The notes: generated by a model from the sequence alone, not told the origin. A DNA stretch of 10,837 nucleotides from Candidatus Schekmanbacteria bacterium GWA2_38_11 (GCA_001790645.1 MGDB01000010.1:1-10837), one strand, 5' to 3'; shown: positions 1-6,325, counted from the first letter of the stretch. Numbers and translations are program-made.

Positions 1-1
1 A

Positions 2-1336
2 GTTAAAAACAAGGCCGGTCTTATAGCTTTCCTTGGTGAGGCAAATCTCGGCGATACTATCCTTATAAATGACAGGCAGAGACCATTTGCCATGCTGCCG
101 GGAGATCAACGGAATTTCCTTTTTCAAACAAATGTGAATTTCGATACAGTAGGTAGTGTAATAAAGATTATTAATTGGGAGGAGGAAACTCCAAGCCCGC
201 CTGTTGCACCGAGCAGTCTTAAAGCAAGTGTTGAATCTGCGTCACAGATTTCTCTCACATTTAAAGACAATAGTACTGACGAAGACGGTTTTAAAATCTT
301 CAAAAAAACTTCAAGCGGAAATTTTAAAATGGTTAAAAAAGTTGACCTATCTCCGGGTGAGAACGAAACTGTAACGGCAAGCGATGTCGGGGTTTTTACA
401 AGCGGTAAAAAGTACACTTATAAAGTCAAAGCTTTTAACGAAGCCGGCAACTCTGACTATTCTAATGTAGTAGGAATTAGAATTTCAGTACCTGCTGCCC
501 CAACCAACCTCAAGCCTGCTGACAGTAAAAACCCGCGGGGGATAGAACTGTCATGGGATAATCCTGCAAACAACAACGAAACAAAATTTATAATCACCAG
601 AGATGGCAATAAGATAGCTGAAGTAGAAAACGTAAGCAATTATATTGACACGGATGTAACTTTTGGAAATACCTACACATATGAAGTAAGCGCCGAGAAT
701 GGCATAGGGAGTTCCTCAGGTAATCCTTCAACAACTTTTAATTTTGATATATCAAATTTTAAACCAACTGCACCTGAAAACCTTACGGCTACTGTTGCTA
801 AAAGTACAGAAGGAATAGACCAGATAGACTTATCATGGGAAGATAAAAGCAATGATGAAACCGGTTTCAGCATTATCAGAAGTATAATAGTTGACGGTAT
901 TGAAACGTCCTCAGTAGAAATCCCGGTTGCTGCAAATACTGCAACATACAGTGACCAGGATTTAATTTCGGCAACCACCTATAAATATGAAATAAGTGCT
1001 TTCAATGACATAGGAACTTCTACTTCTGATAGTGCTAATAAAACCATTACTTTTAATAAGCCAAATCCCCCGGCTAGCCTTACTGTTACATCTGTATCAG
1101 CTACACAAAACCATCTTGCATGGTCTGATGCAGGTATTGATAACGCAACAGGTTTTAAGGTTGAGCGGAAAAGAACAACCGATACCAGTTTTATTGTGAT
1201 AGCAAATGTTATAGGGTCTAATATCGAAGAATATGATGATAAACTCGTAAGCCCGAATACAACTTATATCTACCAGGTAAAAGCCTACAATGCCCTGGGA
1301 GATTCTATCCCCTCCAACGAAGCGTCATTGCCATAA
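2..1336 (+). CDS. C-terminal part of a multi-domain protein with four tandem fibronectin type III domains (5' end outside window)
   Basis: The frame is open to the left edge without a stop, so this is a 5'-partial gene with 444 visible residues; the ATG at 92 is an internal methionine, not a supported start. Residues 1-60 (FLGEANLGDTILI, then NFLFQTNVNFDTVGSV) look like the end of an upstream beta-rich domain. Four FnIII-like units follow at about residues 66-162, 165-253, 256-352 and 355-444. Each shows a Pro-rich entry (PVAPSSL, PAAPTNL, PTAPENL, NPPASL), an ISLTF/IELSW/IDLSW/HLAW strand, an Asn/Asp-rich turn before GF or KF, and the closing signature Y-x-Y-x-[VI]-x-A-x-N-x-x-G (YTYKVKAFNEAG, YTYEVSAENGIG, YKYEISAFNDIG, YIYQVKAYNALG). 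Such arrays are typical spacer or binding modules of secreted or surface proteins. The protein stops right after the last domain, with no sorting signal, PEP-CTERM or membrane anchor. Substrate or partner cannot be told without the N-terminus. Confidence 0.85.
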   Translation, partial: VKNKAGLIAFLGEANLGDTILINDRQRPFAMLPGDQRNFLFQTNVNFDTVGSVIKIINWEEETPSPPVAPSSLKASVESASQISLTFKDNSTDEDGFKIFKKTSSGNFKMVKKVDLSPGENETVTASDVGVFTSGKKYTYKVKAFNEAGNSDYSNVVGIRISVPAAPTNLKPADSKNPRGIELSWDNPANNNETKFIITRDGNKIAEVENVSNYIDTDVTFGNTYTYEVSAENGIGSSSGNPSTTFNFDISNFKPTAPENLTATVAKSTEGIDQIDLSWEDKSNDETGFSIIRSIIVDGIETSSVEIPVAANTATYSDQDLISATTYKYEISAFNDIGTSTSDSANKTITFNKPNPPASLTVTSVSATQNHLAWSDAGIDNATGFKVERKRTTDTSFIVIANVIGSNIEEYDDKLVSPNTTYIYQVKAYNALGDSIPSNEASLP

Positions 1337-1339
1337 GGC

Positions 1340-1367
1340 TTGACATCTTTTTTTTTTATTATAAAAT
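1340..1367 (+). promoter_or_regulatory. Sigma-70-like promoter of the rpsP cluster
   Basis: A perfect -35 hexamer TTGACA (1340-1345), a 16-base T-rich spacer and TAAAAT (1362-1367, five of six consensus bases) start four bases after the preceding stop codon. Transcription would begin near 1374 and leave a leader of about 150 bases before rpsP. This is the best promoter-like match before the ribosomal cluster. The start point itself is inferred. Confidence 0.65.
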
Positions 1368-1450
1368 AAAATGTTTAGTTTATTGATTAGTAAGTTGCTC
1401 AAGCAAGGCAAACCTCGTATCTGTCCTATTTAAGTAAATATGGAGGGATA

Positions 1451-1480
1451 GAGCCTGGGTCTTCCCGGCTGGGCGAACTC
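1451..1480 (+). promoter_or_regulatory. Possible structured leader hairpin upstream of rpsP
   Basis: In the predicted rpsP leader, GCC-T-GGG (1453-1459) can pair with CCCGGC (1464-1469) around a TCTT tetraloop with one bulged T. GAG (1451-1453) and CTC (1478-1480) could alternatively close a larger loop. It is a GC-rich patch in AT-rich surroundings and ends about 40 bases before the Shine-Dalgarno sequence. No T-run follows, so it is not an ordinary intrinsic terminator. Whether it regulates anything is unknown. Confidence 0.35.
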
Positions 1481-1524
1481 AAGTTTTACCCAAATAACCA
1501 TAATATTTATAAGGAGGTGATTTA

Positions 1525-1818
1525 ATGCCAGTAGTACTAAGGCTTACAAGAACCGGAGCCAAGAAAAAACCGGCATACAGAGTAGTTGCGGCCAATTCAA
1601 GAAAACCAAGAGACGGCAGGTTTCTCGAAATATTAGGAGTATATGATCCTAAAAAACAAGATGAAAATTTCATGGTAAAAGAAGAGAGAGTATTGGACTG
1701 GCTCAGTAAAGGTGCTCAGCCAAGTGACACAGTTAAAAGTCTTTTAAAAAAAACAGGCCTTTGGGGAAAATTCAAAACCGGATCCAAAGTAAAAAAAGAA
1801 TCTGGTGAAAACTCTTAA
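1525..1818 (+). CDS. rpsP: 30S ribosomal protein bS16
   Basis: This is a small-subunit ribosomal protein that binds 16S rRNA and helps 30S assembly. The 97-residue product opens with the family signature MPVVLRLTRTGAKKKPAYRVV (residues 1-21), followed by RKPRDGRFLEILGVYDP (26-42) and the helix VKEERVLDWLSKGAQPSDTV (51-70). A Lys-rich tail (from about 81) makes it a little longer than the roughly 80-90 residues common in the family. The start is fixed by an exceptionally strong Shine-Dalgarno sequence, AAGGAGGTGAT (1511-1521), three bases before the ATG. It is the first gene of the rpsP-khpA-rimM-trmD-rplS-rnhB cluster. ffh, often next to rpsP in other bacteria, is not upstream here; an FnIII gene is. 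Confidence 0.97.
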   Translation: MPVVLRLTRTGAKKKPAYRVVAANSRKPRDGRFLEILGVYDPKKQDENFMVKEERVLDWLSKGAQPSDTVKSLLKKTGLWGKFKTGSKVKKESGENS

Positions 1819-1864
1819 AGAGATTTCAGAATAAGGCTAAAAAAGAATATAGAAATATCTTTTT

Positions 1865-1890
1865 CCAGAACTGTTCGGGAACAGGTCTGG
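1865..1890 (+). repeat. Imperfect hairpin in the rpsP-khpA spacer
   Basis: CCAGA (1865-1869) pairs with TCTGG (1886-1890), and CTGTT (1871-1875) with AACAG (1880-1884), around a CGGG loop, leaving a single A/G mismatch between the two stems. It lies 46 bases after the rpsP stop. Its right arm TCTGG is also the first part of the left arm of the next inverted repeat, so the two folds exclude each other. No T-tract follows. Confidence 0.6.
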
Positions 1891-1938
1891 ATTCCGCACA
1901 AGCCTGTCCTCACGAAAGTGGGGAATGCGGAATCCAGA
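1886..1938 (+). repeat. 53-bp element with 13-bp perfect terminal inverted repeats and an inner GAAA-loop hairpin
   Basis: TCTGGATTCCGCA (1886-1898) is the exact reverse complement of TGCGGAATCCAGA (1926-1938). Inside, TCCTCAC (1907-1913) pairs with GTGGGGA (1918-1924), including one T-G wobble, around a GAAA tetraloop. The outer arm begins TCTGGATTCC, the same ten bases as the start of the tandem copy at 1977-1986. The core also resembles the inverted form of the copy at 1949-1976. It is best read as a REP- or MITE-like palindromic element; no transposase is nearby. The element is GC-rich in an AT-rich region. Confidence 0.75.
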
Positions 1939-1947
1939 TTATTGTAT

Positions 1948-2005
1948 TCTGGTTCCCCGTTTTCACGAGGACGACGTCTGGATTCCCGCTTTCGCGGGAA
2001 TGACG
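1948..2005 (+). repeat. Two tandem 29-bp palindromic repeat units, one with an ATTCCC-N8-GGGAAT core
   Basis: Units begin at 1948 and 1977 (T-CTGG...GACG, period 29). The second is intact: ATTCCCGC (1982-1989) and GCGGGAAT (1994-2001) form a perfect 8-bp stem with a TTTC loop, which reads GAAA on the minus strand. The first is a diverged copy, CTGGTTCCCCG followed by TTTTCACGAGG. The core fits the ATTCCC-N8-GGGAAT pattern described as dRS3 in Neisseria; from general knowledge, similar palindromes are scattered in many other genomes. They may have spread as a non-autonomous repeat. Confidence 0.75.
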
Positions 2006-2024
2006 GCCGTTAAGATTATTTTTA

Positions 2025-2045
2025 CCCCGATGCAACGCATCGAGG
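2025..2045 (+). repeat. Short hairpin just upstream of khpA
   Basis: CGATGC (2028-2033) pairs with GCATCG (2037-2042) over an AAC loop. A C/A mismatch and two further C-G pairs (2025-2026 with 2044-2045) extend it. It ends 28 bases before the khpA start codon and 15 bases before the khpA Shine-Dalgarno sequence, leaving the ribosome site free. There is no T-run directly after it. It could be another scattered repeat or an mRNA-stabilising stem. Confidence 0.45.
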
Positions 2046-2073
2046 AATTCTTTTGATTAAAAGGTGAACAGCC

Positions 2074-2304
2074 ATGAAAGATTTTGTAAATTTCCTTGCC
2101 CAGGCCCTGGTTGACAACCCGGAAAAAATTGAAGTAAAAGAATTAGGGGAAGGAAGGACAACAGTAATCGAACTCAGAGTTGCTCCTGAAGACTTGGGAA
2201 AAATTATAGGCCGGAAGGGAAGGACTGTAAAGGCAATGAGGACTCTTCTTAACGCAGCTGCTGTAAAAAAGAAAAAAAGAGTTGTCTTAGAGATTATTGA
2301 ATGA
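2074..2304 (+). CDS. khpA: KH-domain RNA-binding protein KhpA (YlqC family)
   Basis: This is a 76-residue single-KH RNA-binding protein. The KH hallmark GxxG loop is GRKG at residues 46-49 within [20 protein letters not shown] helix-rich start ([19 protein letters not shown]) and a basic end ([11 protein letters not shown]) complete the minimal fold. Length and position between rpsP and rimM are typical for KhpA, which in Gram-positive bacteria works with KhpB in RNA binding and cell-size control; its role here is inferred only from the family. The ATG follows AAGGTGA (2061-2067) at a normal distance. Its stop overlaps the rimM start by four bases (ATGA), suggesting coupled translation. A 255-bp hairpin-rich spacer separates it from rpsP. 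Confidence 0.93.
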   Translation: MKDFVNFLAQALVDNPEKIEVKELGEGRTTVIELRVAPEDLGKIIGRKGRTVKAMRTLLNAAAVKKKKRVVLEIIE

Positions 2305-2813
2305 TCAGACAAGAAGAAATGGTAACGATAGGTAAAATCCTGAAAGTCAGAGGAGCTAAAGGGGAATTAACCATTTTGCCTCTGACAGATGACATTGACA
2401 GATTTTCCCTTTTGCAGGAAGTATCCATTAAAAAAGCTGATGGTACCATTATAAAAAAAAATATTAAAAAAGTAATGAGTTACAAAGGGAAAGTAGTAAT
2501 AAAGTTTGATGGAGTTGAGTCAGGGAAAGAGGCAGGAGAACTCCTGAAGGGTTTAATCATGATACCCCAAAGCGAAAGGATAAAATTGCCTGAGGACCAT
2601 TACTTCATCTCAGATCTGATCGGGGCGGATGTAATTACTCTAAAAGGAGAAAATATAGGCAAGCTGGAAAATCTGTTTTCTACCGGAAGCAACGATGTAT
2701 TCGTAATAAGAAGCGAGGAGGGCGAAAAGCTCATACCTGCGATTAAAAATGTAATAAAAAAAGTAGATATAGAAGGTAAAAAGATCATTATAAATCTTCT
2801 CGAAGGTCTTTAG
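2301..2813 (+). CDS. rimM: 16S rRNA maturation factor RimM
   Basis: This is a 30S assembly factor that binds ribosomal protein uS19 and helps mature the 16S rRNA 3' domain. The 170-residue length is normal. The N-terminal barrel carries [22 protein letters not shown] (about 10-31) and the linker [10 protein letters not shown] (99-108) leads into the PRC-barrel, with GSNDVFVI (129-136) and LIPAIKNVI (144-152). The chosen start overlaps the khpA stop (ATGA). An alternative ATG at 2319, preceded by AAGAAGAA, would remove six residues and still keep the domain, so the exact start is uncertain. trmD follows after five bases, so the two are very likely cotranscribed. Confidence 0.95.
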   Translation: MIRQEEMVTIGKILKVRGAKGELTILPLTDDIDRFSLLQEVSIKKADGTIIKKNIKKVMSYKGKVVIKFDGVESGKEAGELLKGLIMIPQSERIKLPEDHYFISDLIGADVITLKGENIGKLENLFSTGSNDVFVIRSEEGEKLIPAIKNVIKKVDIEGKKIIINLLEGL

Positions 2814-2818
2814 GGCGT

Positions 2819-3580
2819 ATGCTTTTTCAAGTAGTCACTATATTTCCCAGAATGTTTGAATCTTATTTTAACCAGAGTATTTTAAAAAAAGCCTTAGATT
2901 CTGAAATTATAAGGTTTAATATAATAGATTTAAGAAATTATGCTGACTCTCCGCATAAAGTTACAGATGACTACCCCTATGGCGGAGACCCGGGGATGGT
3001 AATGAAGCCTGAACCTCTTTTTAAATGCATAAAAAATCTAAAAACTTCCTGTCAGGAAAAGTCTCTGGTGGTTTATCTGACTCCTGACGGCAGGCTCTTT
3101 AATCAAAACATTGCAAAAGAGCTTTCACAGCATAAAAACCTCATATTGATTTGCGGAAGGTATAAAGGAATAGATGAAAGGGTAAGAGAATCCCTGGTTG
3201 ATGAGGAAATCTCTATCGGAGACTATGTTGTGACCGGAGGAGAATTAGCTGCAATGGTGGTCATCGATACTGTTTCAAGGATGATTCCGGAAGTTCTTGG
3301 ATGTGACGGTTCGGCACAAACTGACTCCTTCTACTCAGGGCTTCTGAGTTATCCTATTTATACAAGGCCGCCTGTTTACGAAGGAAAAAAAGTTCCTGAA
3401 ATCCTGCTTTCAGGAAATCATTCAGAAATATCCTGCTGGCAGAGGTATCAGGCACTGAAAAGGACCTATCTCCGAAGACCCGAATTACTTGAGAATGCAG
3501 AGCTTAGTGAAAAAGATAAAAAATATCTTGATGAAATAAAGGAAGAATTATCTAAGAATAAACAGTTAATAGTTGACTAA
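2819..3580 (+). CDS. trmD: tRNA (guanine-N1)-methyltransferase TrmD
   Basis: TrmD uses S-adenosylmethionine to make m1G37 next to the anticodon, which prevents +1 frameshifting. The 253-residue product matches the family length. The SPOUT knot is visible in YGGDPGMVMKPEP (54-66), LICGRYKGIDERV (110-122) and IGDYVVTGGELAA (133-145). R154 and D169, equivalent to the catalytic Arg and Asp of the E. coli enzyme by position, are present (TVSRMIPEVLG; QTDSF). A small departure is Asp at position 57, where the loop is commonly GGGPGM. The start is supported by MLFQVVTIFPRMFE, the usual N-terminal strand, and by the five-base gap from rimM. No strong Shine-Dalgarno is present, consistent with coupling to rimM. 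Confidence 0.97.
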   Translation: MLFQVVTIFPRMFESYFNQSILKKALDSEIIRFNIIDLRNYADSPHKVTDDYPYGGDPGMVMKPEPLFKCIKNLKTSCQEKSLVVYLTPDGRLFNQNIAKELSQHKNLILICGRYKGIDERVRESLVDEEISIGDYVVTGGELAAMVVIDTVSRMIPEVLGCDGSAQTDSFYSGLLSYPIYTRPPVYEGKKVPEILLSGNHSEISCWQRYQALKRTYLRRPELLENAELSEKDKKYLDEIKEELSKNKQLIVD

Positions 3581-3690
3581 GAATTTAACCTGCTTTATAT
3601 TCTCAAAACTTTTTAGAAAAAAGATTTTAAATATAAATTACAAAACAAACTTGCTTAAGGCAATCGAGTATAAAAGTTAGTCTGTTGCAG

Positions 3691-3718
3691 CCTTGAGCAG
3701 TCAAATCCGGACTGGAGG
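3691..3718 (+). promoter_or_regulatory. Putative rplS leader hairpin sequestering the Shine-Dalgarno
   Basis: In the 143-base trmD-rplS gap, CAGTC (3698-3702) pairs with GACTG (3710-3714) around an AAATCCG loop. CCTT (3691-3694) can pair with GAGG (3715-3718), leaving a three-base GAG bulge. The paired right side is the rplS Shine-Dalgarno GGAGG (3714-3718), so the fold would block ribosome access. Ribosomal protein leaders often regulate this way, and L19 leaders are known in other phyla, but I cannot match this one to a known class. Confidence 0.4.
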
Positions 3719-3723
3719 AAGAA

Positions 3724-4083
3724 ATGGAAACTATTGAGGAAACCAAGAAGGAAGAGGTAAAATCTGACCTCCCTGAATTCGGGCCTGGTGATACTGTCAA
3801 AGTATATTTTCAGGTAGTTGAAGGAGATAAAGAGAGAAGACAAATTTTTGAAGGAACTGTCTTGAAAAGGAAATCCAGCGGTATAAGCTCAACTTTTACC
3901 GTAAGAAAAATTTCAAACGGAATCGGCGTTGAAAGAATTTTTCCTCTTCATTCTCCCTTGCTAAAAAAGATCGTAGTAACTAAACGAGGAGTGGTCAGAA
4001 GGGCTAAACTGTATTATCTAAGGGGAAAAACCGGCAAAGCGGCAAAACTCAAAGAAAAAGGCTTTAAGAAAAGCGATGTTTAG
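3724..4083 (+). CDS. rplS: 50S ribosomal protein bL19
   Basis: This is a large-subunit protein at the 30S-50S interface. The 119 residues match family length. Signatures are [31 protein letters not shown] (16-46), [21 protein letters not shown] (about 58-78) and [23 protein letters not shown] (about 90-112). The N-terminus [14 protein letters not shown] is acidic/basic but aligns in length with the usual family start. GGAGGAA (3714-3720) lies just before the ATG and fixes the start; it can be masked by a leader hairpin. The 143-base gap after trmD, unusually large for this cluster, leaves room for separate regulation. The 3' end overlaps rnhB by eight bases. Confidence 0.97.
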   Translation: METIEETKKEEVKSDLPEFGPGDTVKVYFQVVEGDKERRQIFEGTVLKRKSSGISSTFTVRKISNGIGVERIFPLHSPLLKKIVVTKRGVVRRAKLYYLRGKTGKAAKLKEKGFKKSDV

Positions 4084-4699
4084 TTTCGAGACAGAAGCAT
4101 ATAAAAAAGGCTTCTCTTGTGTTGCCGGGGTAGATGAAGCAGGCAGAGGACCGCTGGCAGGTCCTGTGGTTGCTGCAGCAGTAATCTTCCCATCTCCCCA
4201 TACTTCCTTTTTAGAGAAAATGCCCGCAGATTTGAACGAAGTTGATGATTCGAAAAAACTTTCCCCAAGAAAAAGAGAAACTCTTTATAATCAAATTATC
4301 CTCTCTGCTTTATCTTATGGAATAGGTATAGTCAGTGAAAAAACCATAGACCAAACAAATATTTTAAAAGCAGCGACTATGGCAATGCAAAAAGCTGTAT
4401 TAAGCTTAAACCCCATACCTGACTATCTGCTTATCGATGGTATCACTCCCCTGGACATTAAAATCGAACAGAATTTGATTATAAAAGGTGACAGCCGAAG
4501 CTTTTCGATTGCAGCTGCATCAATTTTGGCCAAGGTAACCAGGGACCATATTATGGATGAAATGCATCTCTTATATCCTCACTATGGTTTTAATAAACAT
4601 AAGGGTTATTCTACGCGGCTCCATTTAGAAAAAATCATTGAGTTTGGTACCTGCCCAATACACAGGAAAAGTTTTAAGGGAGTCAGGGAAGTTCTTTGA
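4076..4699 (+). CDS. rnhB: Ribonuclease HII
   Basis: RNase HII cleaves the RNA strand of RNA-DNA hybrids and single ribonucleotides in DNA. The 207-residue protein contains the family motif [20 protein letters not shown] (17-36). The four acidic metal-binding residues are D20 and E21 in that motif, D121 (LLIDGITPL) and D157 (KVTRDHIMD). VDDSKKLSP (56-64) and [17 protein letters not shown] (167-183) are also typical. The start lies inside the rplS 3' end (eight-base overlap, different frame); the N-terminus [23 protein letters not shown] fits the usual spacing to the first motif. It is the last gene of the cluster; the yraN gene often found next is absent. It faces the regulator gene on the other strand. 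Confidence 0.97.
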   Translation: MFSFETEAYKKGFSCVAGVDEAGRGPLAGPVVAAAVIFPSPHTSFLEKMPADLNEVDDSKKLSPRKRETLYNQIILSALSYGIGIVSEKTIDQTNILKAATMAMQKAVLSLNPIPDYLLIDGITPLDIKIEQNLIIKGDSRSFSIAAASILAKVTRDHIMDEMHLLYPHYGFNKHKGYSTRLHLEKIIEFGTCPIHRKSFKGVREVL

Positions 4700-4750
4700 G
4701 TCTGAAAATTTTTTAGTAATGAAAAGTGGACAGAAATTACTTAACAGCAG

Positions 4751-4792
4751 GACAGGCGAGACCTGCCTGCCGGCAGGCAGGTCTCGCCTGTC
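4751..4792. repeat. Perfect 42-bp loopless palindrome between convergent genes
   Basis: The 21 bases 4751-4771 are the exact reverse complement of 4772-4792. The centre is CCTGCCTGCCGGCAGGCAGG and the ends are GACAGGCGAG and CTCGCCTGTC. It is strongly GC-rich in AT-rich surroundings and lies about midway between the rnhB stop (4699) and the regulator stop (4839). It could serve as a stem for transcripts from both sides, but no T-tract follows on either strand, so classical bidirectional termination is doubtful. A scattered palindromic repeat is the main alternative. Confidence 0.85.
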
Positions 4793-4838
4793 AGTTTGCA
4801 GTTAGAAGTAGAAAGACGCAAGCCTCGTCACTTGTTAC

Positions 4839-6197
4839 TCATAACTTTCTGATATCGTATTTCTCCATTCTATAAATCAAAGTAGCTCTTGTTATTTTTA
4901 AAAATTTGGCAGTTTTGGTTTGATTCCAATTGTTCTTTTCAAGGGCCTTTAACAATAGCTCTTTCTCAACATCATCTAAAGAAACCCCGTCCTCAGGAAT
5001 CTCAAGGATCAGGTCGATCGGTTTTGGCAAATTAGACCTGACCTCTTCAGGTAAATCATCAGATACTATTACTTCGCCTTTGCGAAGCACCAAAACCCTC
5101 TCTATTACGTTTCGCAGCTCTCTTACATTTCCTCTCCAGTAATAGTCCTGCATGATCTTCATCGCTTCAGGACTGAATCTTACAACAGAAGCTGCATTAA
5201 AATCTTTAAGGAAATACTCTATCAAAAGAGGAATATCCTCTCTCCGCTCGCGAAGGGGCGGGATTCTGACAGGTATTACACTCAGCCTGTAATACAGGTC
5301 CTCCCTAAACATTCCCTTTTCAATCAACTCTCTTAAATTTTGATTGGTGGCTGCAATCACTCTGACATTTACCTCAATGGGGTCAGTCCCTCCTATCTTG
5401 TCAATGCGCTTTTCTTGCAGTACCCTCAATAGCTTTGCCTGGAGTTCTAATTTCAAATCTCCAACCTCATCAAGAAAGATTGTTCCTCCATCAGCATGCT
5501 CAAATTTTCCTATTTTATCCACCAATGCTCCGGTAAAAGAACCTTTCTGGTAACCGAATAACTCGCTCTCTAAAAGGTCCTCAGGTATAGCTGCACAGTT
5601 TACTGGCACAAAAAGCTTCTCATTCCTGAGGCTGTTCTTATGGATAGCCCTTGCAATTAATTCTTTTCCGGTCCCGCTCTCGCCCAGGAGTAAAATTGTG
5701 GAATCTGTTTTTGAGACCCTTTTTAGAACCTGTAAAACATCTACCATCTTTGAGCTTAGACCAATGACATGATCAAATTTAAATTTTTCATCTAGTTCTG
5801 ATTTAAGCCTGAGATTTTCTTCCTCAAGCCTCTTTACCTGGAGAGCCTTTCCTATAGCAATTTTCAATTCATCTCTGTTAAACGGCTTTGTAATGTAATC
5901 AAATGCTCCGGCTTTTAAAGCTTCCACAGCCTTTTCAATTGTACCATAGGCAGTAATCATTATAACTACTACGTCATCCCTCAAGAGCTTAATCTCCCGC
6001 AAAACCTCCATCCCGTCCATATCCGGCATCTTTAAATCAGTAATAACTAAGTCAAATTCCCCTCTTTTAAAAAGCTCTATGCCTTCCTTCCCTCCGCTGG
6101 CAGATATGACCCTGTAACCGTCTAAGGTAAGGTGATGAGCTATGACCTTTCTTAAAGAATCATCATCATCGATTAAAAGGATATTTTCTTTTCTCAT
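4839..6197 (-). CDS. Sigma-54-dependent NtrC-family response regulator
   Basis: This is a cytoplasmic transcription activator, 452 residues, with the full three-domain layout. The receiver domain (about 4-118) has the acidic cluster DDDD (10-13), phospho-acceptor D54 (VITDLKMPD), T82 and K104 (YITKPF). The sigma-54 AAA+ domain (about 143-380) has Walker A GESGTGKE (172-179), the sigma-54 contact loop GSFTGA (219-224), Walker B GGTIFLDEVGDL (237-248) and the FREDLYYRL arginine-finger region (297-305). The loop has Ser instead of the usual Ala but keeps the FTGA core. A Fis-type HTH (about 421-450, NWNQTKTAKFLKITRATLIYRM) ends the protein. The partner kinase lies upstream on the same strand across a 128-bp spacer. 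No Shine-Dalgarno sequence precedes the ATG, but MRKENILLIDDDD is the normal receiver start. The target promoters are unknown. Confidence 0.95.
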   Translation of the reverse strand: MRKENILLIDDDDSLRKVIAHHLTLDGYRVISASGGKEGIELFKRGEFDLVITDLKMPDMDGMEVLREIKLLRDDVVVIMITAYGTIEKAVEALKAGAFDYITKPFNRDELKIAIGKALQVKRLEEENLRLKSELDEKFKFDHVIGLSSKMVDVLQVLKRVSKTDSTILLLGESGTGKELIARAIHKNSLRNEKLFVPVNCAAIPEDLLESELFGYQKGSFTGALVDKIGKFEHADGGTIFLDEVGDLKLELQAKLLRVLQEKRIDKIGGTDPIEVNVRVIAATNQNLRELIEKGMFREDLYYRLSVIPVRIPPLRERREDIPLLIEYFLKDFNAASVVRFSPEAMKIMQDYYWRGNVRELRNVIERVLVLRKGEVIVSDDLPEEVRSNLPKPIDLILEIPEDGVSLDDVEKELLLKALEKNNWNQTKTAKFLKITRATLIYRMEKYDIRKL

Positions 6198-6325
6198 ACT
6201 AAGATTTTGAGTTTTGAAATTTAAATTTTGAATTTAATCAACCATTGTCGCTTTAAGCTTTTCGCATCCATAATTTTGTATTTTGCATTTTAAATTTTTA
6301 TCTTGAACTCTTGATAGAAACCATC
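6198..6325 (-). other. AT-rich low-complexity spacer between kinase and regulator genes
   Basis: No gene is seen. The plus strand has four ATTTTG words (6204, 6225, 6273, 6280) within runs such as TTTAAATTTTGAATTTAA and TATTTTGCATTTTAAATTTT. These form two degenerate blocks (about 6202-6237 and 6271-6300) around a less repetitive middle. The regulator start codon is preceded by this repeat, not by a ribosome site. No convincing promoter, terminator or sigma-54 site was found. Confidence 0.5.

Noticed and set aside
124..978. Open frames of 60-101 codons on the minus strand within the FnIII gene
   Set aside because: They lie antisense to a clear FnIII reading frame, have no recognisable motif and no ribosome site, and are expected by chance.
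1371..1433. Twenty-codon frame starting ATG in the rpsP leader (MFSLLISKLLKQGKPRICPI)
   Set aside because: It starts at or before the predicted transcription start and has no ribosome site.
1865..2045. CRISPR array
   Set aside because: The repeats are palindromic, adjacent without unique spacers of constant length, in mixed orientation and not near cas genes.
4702..4716. AT-rich palindrome CTGAAAATTTTTTAG after rnhB as intrinsic terminator
   Set aside because: The stem is nearly all A-T with a G-T pair and a one-base loop, too weak, and lacks a separate T-tract after a GC stem.
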